Positions 56,668 through 64,000 of a stretch of DNA of 64,000 nucleotides are shown one piece after another (position 1 is the first letter of the stretch; every line of letters starts with the position of its first letter). The DNA is taken from NCBI GenBank assembly GCA_012932295.1, contig JAAONU010000002.1, positions 18,879,770 through 18,943,769 on the forward strand, read 5' to 3'. Both the position numbers and the translations under genes were made by a program. The notes under the pieces were generated by a model that was not told the origin of the DNA, did no database searches, and saw nothing but the letters and a program-made list of their open reading frames with translations. The DNA is from Cyclina sinensis (taxonomy: Eukaryota > Mollusca > Bivalvia > Venerida > Veneridae).

Positions 56668-57848
56668 TTGGATTCACCCAGACAACAAAAACGTCGCGTA
56701 ATACGCTTGAGCCCGTATGAAGAAATGGAGAAAGACCTTATGGAATGGATTGTCGATCTCTGTCAAAATGGAATATGTGTACCTAGAAACGCTATCAGAT
56801 TGAAAGCTTTGTGTTTCGCTAAGGACTCTAAGTACCAACTGACCTATACAGTGTTTAAGGCATCATCTGGTTGGTGCAACCGTTTAATGAATCGGCATCG
56901 ACTTTCTTTATGCGAGAGAACTCATATTGCTCAAAAATTGCCGTGTGATTTGGAAGAAAAAATAACAGCTTTCCATTGTTATGTGATAAAGGTAGGGATT
57001 TTGAATTTCAACTGTCCCAAATTGGAAATATGGATGAAACACCAATGTTTTTCGACATGCCAGGAAATAGGACAGTTAATGTGAAAGGTGCAAGCAGTGT
57101 TAATCTTTGCACTACTGGATCTGAAAAATCACATTTTATGGTGATATTAGCGTGTATGGCTGACGGTACAAAACTTAAGCCGGCAGTAGTTTTCAAACGT
57201 AAGACAATGCCTAAAGAAAGTTTTCCACCTGGATTCATGTGTTTGTGCAACCTAAGGGTTGGGTAGATGAAGACATTCTTAGGATTTGGTTAGAAAAAGT
57301 GTGGTTCTCACGGCCAGGTGGTTTAAGCAATCAGAGAAGCTTACTTGTTTGGATCAGTTTCGCACACACTTGACAGATTCTGTTAAAAAGGACTTGAAGG
57401 AACGCAAAAAGCGAACTGTAGTCATTCCTGGAGGTACAACTTCCGTTCTTCAGCCACTGGATGTATCCTTAAAGTGAATGTTTGTCACCAGTGGAATGAA
57501 TGGATGACAAATGGACCTAAGGAGTTTACTAAGGGTGGAAATATGAAATGTCCCGATCTCGTGACTGTATGTAATTGGATTATTAACGCTTGGAAAGGGA
57601 TAGATAGTGAAATGTTTATGCGTGCTTTCTTGAAGTGTGGAATTTCTAATTCTTTAGATGGCACACAAGAAGACGCTTTGTATGATGAGTTTGTAAGTGG
57701 AAGTGACGCTCGTGATAGTTGTGACAATGACTGTGATTCTTATGACCTAGATGATACAGCTGATGACCCATACGATACGGAATTAACACAAGAACAGTTG
57801 TGTGCATTGTTTGATTCAGACAATGAGAGTGAAAGTGACTTTGAATGA
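56668..57848 (+). pseudogene. pogo/Tigger-type DDE transposase, frame-broken
   Basis: The reading begins after an upstream non-ATG codon, so the first helix-turn-helix and true start are missing or decayed. Residues from SPYEEMEKDLMEWIVDLCQN to FKASSGWCNRLMNRH form the second CENP-B/Tc5-type DNA-binding domain. The DDE domain shows the first Asp in GNMDETPM (57033), the second in LDQFRTHL (57352) and the third in LQPLDVSL (57460), with 35 residues between the last two, as in pogo-like enzymes. The C-terminus is an acidic tail (DSDNESESDFE, stop 57846-57848). The frame is broken near 56990, 57236, 57348 and 57470, so no active enzyme is made. A 3' terminal repeat is not found; array repeat begins at 57976. 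Catalysis of TA-targeted cut and paste is family knowledge. Confidence 0.85.
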
Positions 57849-57975
57849 TTTTGAAAAAGAACTTGTGATGATTATCACAATGTTAATCTCTAGTATTACA
57901 AACATAAGTGCATGGAGTTTAATTTCACTTCAGTTGCTATTACCGGTAATTGAAATAGACAATTACCTCGTTTTA

Positions 57976-59086
57976 GAGTTATATAGGAAAAACTTTACAA
58001 AATCCTCTTGTCAGAAACTGCAAGGCCTAGAGTTTAGATATTTGGTGTGCAGCATTGTCCAGTGGACCTCTACTAAGTTTGTTCAAATCATGGCTCCTGG
58101 GTCAAAAATGGCCTCCCCCAGGGGTCAAATTTTTTATATAGAGTTATATAGGAAAAACTTTAAAAAATCTTATTGTCAGAAATCGCAAGGCGTAGAGTTT
58201 AAATATTTGATGTGCAGCATTGTCTAGTGGACCTCTATCAAGTTTGTTGAAATTATGTCCCCTGGGTCAGAATTGGCCACGCCCCAGGGTTATATTGATT
58301 TACATATAGTTATATAGGAAAAACATGAAAAATCATTTTTCTCCGAAACTAATAGGACTAAACCTTAGATATTTGGTGTGGAGTATTGTGTTTAGAATTT
58401 TTACCAGTATTGTTTATATGTTGGCCCCGGGGTCAAAATTGGCCCCACCCCGGGGGCCCTTAATATGTAAAAAAGGCAGTCTTTAAAAATCTTCTTACTG
58501 GAAACCTCAATGCCTACAGCTTAGATATTTGGTATGCAGCATTGTCTAGTGGACCGCTACCTAGTTTGTTTGAAAAATGTCACTGGGGTCACTATTGGCC
58601 CCACCCGAGGGGTCACAAGTTTTAAATTGCAGTATAGAAGAAAATCTTTTAAAATCTTCTTGTCTGAAACCTGACAAGGCCTAGAATTTTAGAATTTGGC
58701 ATGAAGCAAGCTTTATCAAGCTTTTTGAAATTACATGTATAAGATTAGGTTAAAGGTCATGGAGGCTAAAAATAGATTTATCTGCTGTACTTCATAGAGC
58801 CTTCATTTATAGACCAATATCTTTGATATTCAGTATATAGGTTCCTTGCATGGACGTCAACCCATGGGTAGGGTTTTAGGTCACTGGGTCAAGGTCAAGG
58901 TCACCATAGCTTATAATAGATATTTCTACTTTCTGTCATAGAGCCTTTATTTATTGACTGATATTTTACATATTTGGTTTGTAGGCACTTACATATTTTC
59001 AATTAAAAAATGAAATACTGCTTAGCAGCAAACCTACAGCCAAAGTACTCAGGTGAGCAATTCAGGGCCATCATGGCCCTCTTGTT
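57976..59086 (-). mobile_element. hairpin-capped array B element, minus, with 5' cap
   Basis: Array B units in minus orientation (57976-58640), then the ~400-bp 5' region shared with 32105-32500, then the 5' cap (GGTGAGCAATTCAGGGCC, ATCATGGCCCTCTTGT) ending near 59086. It lies directly after the transposase pseudogene. Confidence 0.8.
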
Positions 59087-59097
59087 TCCTTTATTAT

Positions 59098-59236
59098 GTT
59101 ATCCTACTTTGCCCCACACTCCCATCAACCCATACCCCCGACTTATGGAAGGAGTAAATGTAAAATCAGATATTCTAAGCCAGAAACTAACCCTCGACTT
59201 ATGGCTGAGATCGACTTATGCCCGATAATTTACGGT
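59098..59236. mobile_element. fragment of a terminal-repeat element
   Basis: 'CCCCCGACTTATGG', 'CCCTCGACTTATGGCTGAG' and 'TCGACTTATGCCCGATAATT' then 'TACGGTA' look like the short-period terminus of a DNA transposon; no partner end is seen. Confidence 0.45.
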
Positions 59237-60940
59237 AGGTAAAACTTTAAAAAATCTTCTTGTCAGAAACCGCAAGGCCTAGAGTATAGATATGTGGTGT
59301 GCAGCATTGTCTAGTGGACCTCTCCTAAGTTTCTTCAAATCATAGCCACTGGGTCAAAAAAGGCCCTGCCCCGGGGGTCACTTGTTTACATAGAGTGATA
59401 AAAGGAGAAAGTTTTAAAAATCTTCACATCAGAAACCAAAAGGCATAAGGCTTAGATATTTTGTATGTAGCATTGTCTAGAAGACCTCTACTAAGTTTGT
59501 TCAAATCATTGCCCCTGGGTAAAAAATGGCCCCGCCCCAATGGTCACATGTTTTAAAAAGAGTTATATAGGAAAAACTTTAAAAATCTTCTTGTCAGAAA
59601 CCTCAAAGCTTAGAGTTAAGATATTTGGTGTACATCATTGTCTAGTGGACCTTTACCAAGTTTGTTCAAATCATGGCCCCTGGGTCAAAAAAAGCTCCAT
59701 CCCAGGGGTCACAAGTTTTACATAGAGTTATATAGGAAAAACTTAAAAAATCTTCTTGTCAGAAACCACAAGGCCTAGAGTTTAGATATTTGGTGTGCAG
59801 CATTGTCAAGTGGACCTCTACAAAGTTTGTTCAAATCGTGACCCTGGGGTCAAATCTGGCCCCACCTGGGGGACGGGGGGGGGGGGTCATTTGCTTTTAC
59901 ACAAGGATTTATATAGGGAAAACTTAAAAAAATCTGCTGCTCTGAAACACCAAGGGGTAGACCTTCAATTGTTCATTCTTATGTCTCCCCCCAACCCTGC
60001 CCTTCTGATGGAGACAGATTGTTTTTGCCCAGTTCATGGGTCTGTCTGTCTTTCACACTTTGTTTCCTTTCAATAACTTGAGTACCAGTTGACTCAAGGC
60101 CTTCAATCTTCACAGGGTTATTGCCCTTATTGAGTAGGAAAAAAACACTTTTGTTTTTTGGGTCAGTAGGTCAAAGGTCAAGGTCAGAGGGACCTCTAGA
60201 GTGAAAACCGTTTCCACTCAATAACAGGAGTACCATTTCACCCAGAGCCTTTAAACTTCATTGGATGATTGCTTTTAGTAAATAGAAGAAGCATAATGTT
60301 TTTGGGGCTAGTATGTCAAAGGTCAAGGTCACAGGGACCTGTATAGTGAAAAGTTTTCTGCAGAGTAACTGTAGTACCATTACACCTATGGGCCTTCAAG
60401 CTTAATAGGATAATTGTATTAGAAGAACCCTATTGTTTTTAGGGTCCATAGGTCAAAGGTTAAGTTCACAGGGACCTGTAGAGTGAAAACTGTTTCTACT
60501 CAGTAACTGTAGTACCATTTTACCCAGAGCCTTCAACCTTCACAGGATGATTGTCTTTACTCAGTAAAAGAAGCCTATCATTTTTGGGGTCAGTAGGTCA
60601 AAAGTCAAAATCACAAGGGCATGTAGAGAGTGAAAACTATTTCTGCTCAGTAACTGGAGTACCATTTCACCCAGAACCTTTAAACTTCATAGGGTAATTA
60701 TATTAGAAGAAACCTATTGTTTTTGGGGTTTGTAGGTCAAAGGTCAAGTTCTCTGGGACCTGTATAATAAAACTATTTCTGCTAAAAATTTGAGTACCAT
60801 GACACCCAGAGTCTTCAAACTTATTGCAAACTTATTCAAATTTGCGAACAATGAACACACATAACAATCAGTAATGATACTTGTAACATAAGCAATGAGA
60901 CTCAGGTGAGCAATTTAGGGCCATCATGGCCCTCTTGTTT
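59237..60940 (-). mobile_element. composite capped element (array B, hairpin, array A, 5' cap), minus
   Basis: The mirror of 1622-3953. Array B units fill 59237-59975, followed by the hairpin ATGTCTCCCCCC...GGAGACA (59981-60017), GGGTCTGTCTGTCTTTCACA, six array A units (60060-60830) and the 5' cap ending at 60940. AGGTCAAAGGTCA direct repeats are perfect at 60168-60180. A G-run (59874-59887) lies in the array B part. Confidence 0.8.
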
Positions 60941-60976
60941 AAGAATACCACTTTAAAACATTAAAACAAACTTTAT

Positions 60977-61135
60977 AGCTCACCTGTCACGCAGTGACAG
61001 GGTAAGCTATTGTGATCCCCTCAGTCCGTTGTCATGCGTGGTGTGTCGTCAACAATTTTATTCAAACGACATCTCCTCTGAAACCACTGGGCCAAATAAT
61101 ATTATGGGAACAATAACTCCGAGACTGAGGACAAA
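60977..61135 (-). mobile_element. solo 3' cap and first array piece, minus
   Basis: TAGCTCACCTGTCACGCAG then TGACAGGGTAAGCTATTGTG is the 3' cap read inverted. 'CGTCAACAATTTTATTCAAA', 'CGACATCTCCTCTGAAACCA' is the usual neighbouring sequence. It is cut off by unique sequence near 61135, while array B resumes at 61856, so the two may be one element split by a ~720-bp insertion. Confidence 0.7.
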
Positions 61136-61855
61136 AATAAATCCATAAGATCAGCTTTTGATATGATGATGCAGTCATCAAGTGTTAAAAAACCTACATG
61201 TATTTTTTTTAAAAAGATTTATATATCTTGTATTGACTGATTGGAACATATACAAACTGAAATAAAAAGTAAGATATATCAATTTTAAAATGTTTATTCA
61301 CATTTTGTCAAATAGTCTTCTCACAAGACAAAATCAAAGCAAAAACATTTATGTATTTCACAAAAAAAAAAAAATCCCTACCTACCTACCCAACTCTAAA
61401 AAGTAGGGTCTGGAGACAGCAAACCAAGACTTTTTTAAATGTGGCCTGAGGGTGATTTTTCAACAAAGTTGAACTGGATCCAGTATCATACTATTATACA
61501 TAACAATAACTGTTGACAAGATGATAAAATACTCGTCTGTAAACTTTCGTTTTGCCATAGCGAAAACTTGTAACGGAATGTACACAATCGACAATTACCC
61601 AGCGGCAATTGATTGTCAATACACATGACGAATAAACGCGGGAACCAGAATAGTACTCGCGTTATTGAACAAATATCAGTAAAAATATGCGGCGCTAGAA
61701 ATAAAAAAAATAATGGTCGGCGAGATCAAATAAAATTTTTTGGAGCACAGCATTTTTCAAGGGTCGGTTGGGAGACAGCAAACAAAGCTATTTTTAATTC
61801 TGGCCCGGGCCAGATTGATGAAAACTTTGCTTTATGCACTTTAAACTGACTTTAT
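61136..61855. other. non-array insert with a direct-repeat pair, no gene seen
   Basis: 'GGAGACAGCAAACCAAGAC' (61411-61429) and 'GGAGACAGCAAACAAAGC' (about 61770) with following 'TTTTTAA.T.TGGCC' are direct repeats ~360 bp apart. The ACCTACCTACC tract at 61378-61392 precedes the first. Confidence 0.5.
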
Positions 61856-62700
61856 ACGGACATAAGTAGTAAAATCTTAAAAATTTTTCTTCTCTTAAAC
61901 CACGTGGCTTTGTGTCTAAATATTTTATGTGTCACTAGTAGACCTGACCAAAGTTTGCTTAATATATTCAAATTATATCCCTGGAAAATCTTTAAAAAAA
62001 CTTCTTGTCTGAAACCACTTGGCCCAGAGTTCTGAAATTTGGTGTAAGGCATCATCTAGTAGACCTCTACCAACATTATTCAAATTATGTCCCTGGGGTC
62101 AAAATTGACCCCGCACCAGACAAAGGTCACATATGTTGCATTGAATTATATAGGAAAAACTTTGAAAGTCTTCTTGTCTGAAACCACATGGCCTAGAGCT
62201 GAGATATTTAGCATGGAGCATCATCCAGAAGTCCTCTACCATGATTGTTCATATTATACCCCTGAGGTCATTAATGTCCCTACCTCAGGGGTCATTTAGT
62301 TTTATATAAATAGGACAATCTTCAATATCTTTTTCTCTTAAACCTTATGGTTTTGAGTCTAAATATTTTGTCTAGTAGACATGATTGAGATTGTTAAAAT
62401 TATGTCCTGGGGTCAAAATTGGCCGTTTCCCAAGGATCACATGTTTTGCATAGAATTATACTGGAAAAACTTTGAAAATCTTCTTGCCTGAAACCACAAG
62501 GCCTAAAGCAGAGATATTTTGCATGGAGCATCATATACAGGTCTTCTACCATGATTGTTCAAATTATACCCCCAGGGATCATAATTGGTCTTGCTCCAGG
62601 GGTCAGTTAGTTTTATAAAGACATAATTACATTTGTATATACAATGTAGCAACACATTTAATATCTGCTTCTCTTAAACCACATGGCTTTGAGTCTAAAT
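61856..62700 (-). repeat. array B, minus, five degenerate units
   Basis: Units contain 'CTTCTTGTCTGAAACCAC', 'ATATTTAGCATGGAGCATCA', 'CTCTACCATGATTGTTC' and 'CCCCTGAGGTCA'. The array ends where a Tigger-like fragment is inserted at 62716. Confidence 0.8.
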
Positions 62701-62715
62701 ATTGCACATTACTTA

Positions 62716-63457
62716 CAGTACAGCTCATGTGATACGTACATTTTTCTCTTTAACTCCGCGGACATAAGGAGGAAAATCATGGAGAAACTCTGAGAAACTC
62801 CCTAAATCGCAGAGGCGTAGCATAGACGAATTTTGTCTGATAACTGATGGAATTTACTGTGAAACTGCATTAAATCAATCTGAATCTCTGCGATTTGTTT
62901 ATGCATTCAGTTGACTGAATTGTTAATCTGTTCTTAATAGTGAAATTTCATATTTACATAATCTTTTAATCTTCATGTTTCAGGATGCCTTATATTTTGA
63001 TTCGTTACATGTTTTTAACTTGAAAAAACACGATATCATTTGTTGGTCTCATGACCTATAATCTGTACACGCATGCTTTATTGTGTCTCAATCATTAATT
63101 GGTTCCTAAAAATAAGATATGACCTTTAACAATGAGCGACAGTAATTTTCCATAAATGGTATTCACATTATGTCACTTTACAAGCTTTAGACACGACATG
63201 CTCTTTCGAGCGGGAAATTAACATATTTTTTCTGTAAAAACAGATTTTTTTTAATGATATTTTCTGAATAAAGTATTTAATATCTTTAACAGATATGTGG
63301 ATATTTTTTAAATTTAGAAAATGTTGGCTTTGTTGACTGAACAGAAAGTTTGGTTTTGTACAACTCGTTCGTTAATACTGAATGAGTGAAATGAGGGTAT
63401 TTGTAGAAAAGAAACACAGACAATTATGAAAAGATTTACACACCTTCCTGACAGCTT
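62716..63457 (+). mobile_element. Tigger-like CCGCGAT family, left-half fragment
   Basis: The TIR CAGTACAGCTCATGTGATA (TA at 62714-62715) and the next ~740 bp follow element 1 (50465-51200): 'TTTTCTCTTTAACTCCGCGG', 'TTTGTTTATGCATTCAGTTG', 'GTTGACTGAACAGAAAGTTT', 'CACACCTTCCTGACA'. It stops at 63457 where a new array begins; the right end is missing. Confidence 0.8.
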
Positions 63458-64000
63458 GTTAATCCCGTTCTGCAAAGCGGGGAGGGGATTATAGGAATGT
63501 CGTCCGTCTGTCCGGCCATCCATCTGTCCGTCCGTAACACTCGTATCCGCTCCATAACTTTTAAACTGCTGAAAATTTTTTGAAATAACTTGGCACTTGG
63601 CACAAGTGATCACCATTATGAGACGATGTGCAGATCGCAATTATTGGGTTGCTACCACCAAGGTCAAGGTCACACTTAAAGGTCAAGTGTTAAAAAGTCT
63701 ACATTTCGTGTCCGCTCCATAACTTTTAAACCGCTGAAAAATATTTGAAATAACTTGGCACAAATGATCACCATTATGAGACGATGTGCAGAGCGCAATA
63801 ATTTGGTTGCTGCCCACAGGGTCAAGGTCACAGTTTAAGGTCAAATATCCACATTTCACGTCTGCTCTATAACTTACATGTACTAACTTGGCTTACGAAG
63901 TTTTTTAATTACTTTGCACAAATGATCACCACTATGACACGATGTGCAGAACCCAACATCCAGGTTGCTACCCCTAAGGTCAAGGTTAGATGTTCTCCAT
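63458..64000 (-). mobile_element. hairpin-capped array J (GGGGATTA cap), inverted, runs off the window
   Basis: Starts with the hairpin TAATCCCGTTCTGC...GGGGAGGGGATTA, then GTCCGTCTGTCCGGCCATCC and GTCCGTCC. Then come ~165-bp units: 'TCCGCTCCATAACTTTTAAA', 'GATCACCATTATGAGACGAT', 'CAAGGTCAAGGTCACA'. This is a further cap type on a further array. Confidence 0.8.

Noticed and set aside
31959..59228. Small frames starting MKYCLAANLQPKYSGE at 32141 (-) and 59010 (+)
   Set aside because: Both read through the 5' cap of capped array elements; they are repeat DNA, not a gene.
1..64000. CRISPR-like array reading of the tandem repeats
   Set aside because: Units are 104-190 bp without short identical repeats separated by unique spacers, and the DNA is clearly eukaryotic (spliced genes, SINEs).

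Overview
The window looks like a piece of a bivalve (or at least lophotrochozoan) mollusc nuclear genome. It is AT-rich eukaryotic DNA with spliceosomal introns and very few coding bases. More than half of it is mobile and minisatellite DNA of the kind known from clams, oysters and mussels: arrays of 104-190 bp units capped by terminal hairpins next to (GACGGAC)n or (GACA)n tracts, as in Helentron-associated HINE / 'pearl'-type elements. Everything here is read by eye; no search was run.

Genes. (1) The best host-gene call is the 5' end of TTC21B (IFT139, an IFT-A subunit of ciliary retrograde transport) on the + strand. Coding exon 1 is at 42185-42211 and exon 2 at 49727-49856; their phases match, the 7.5 kb intron 1 is full of transposons, and the rest of the gene lies beyond the window. 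(2) About 400 bp upstream a short first coding exon of an unidentified gene runs the other way (41779-41713, -), so 41780-42184 is a likely bidirectional promoter. (3) A three-exon Crypton-derived, KIAA1958/ZMYM-like tyrosine-recombinase-domain gene lies at 26430-28039 (+), with one in-frame stop at 27473. (4) A pogo/Tigger-type DDE transposase pseudogene with several frame breaks lies at 56668-57848, and an N-terminal remnant of a second such transposase lies at 15616-15891 (-). Several short exon candidates on the left (4575-5113, 9097-9210, 10562-10723, 12208-12397) are weaker.

Layout. 1-4266: head-to-tail hairpin-capped arrays. 4267-8790: AT-rich, largely unique. 8795-13580: SINE, small arrays, a 398-bp MITE with 9-bp target duplication and a Tigger-like MITE. 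14165-19370: two consecutive capped elements, the second with a 665-bp higher-order repeat. 19371-24467: weak arrays and a long-TIR element. 24468-28560: capped array and the Crypton-derived gene. 28776-34720: fold-back palindrome, arrays, SINE copies in inverted orientation and a capped element. 35683-40702: two copies of a TIR element, one carrying a capped element whose empty site is preserved in the other copy. 40849-41632: a 784-bp near-perfect palindrome next to the bidirectional promoter. 42641-46803: a triple nest (hAT inside a fold-back element inside a capped array). 46805-49060: SINE and nested capped arrays. 50139-57975: related Tigger-like elements and the transposase pseudogene. 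57976-64000: inverted-orientation capped arrays and another Tigger-like fragment.

Common thread. At least six different hairpin caps are attached to arrays of unrelated unit sequence, most with the same order (cap, GTCY-type microsatellite, minisatellite). Several unrelated arrays carry nuclear-receptor-type sites (AGGTCAnnnTGACCT, AGGTCAAAGGTCA, TCAAGGTCA). These two shared properties are the most unusual things in the window.
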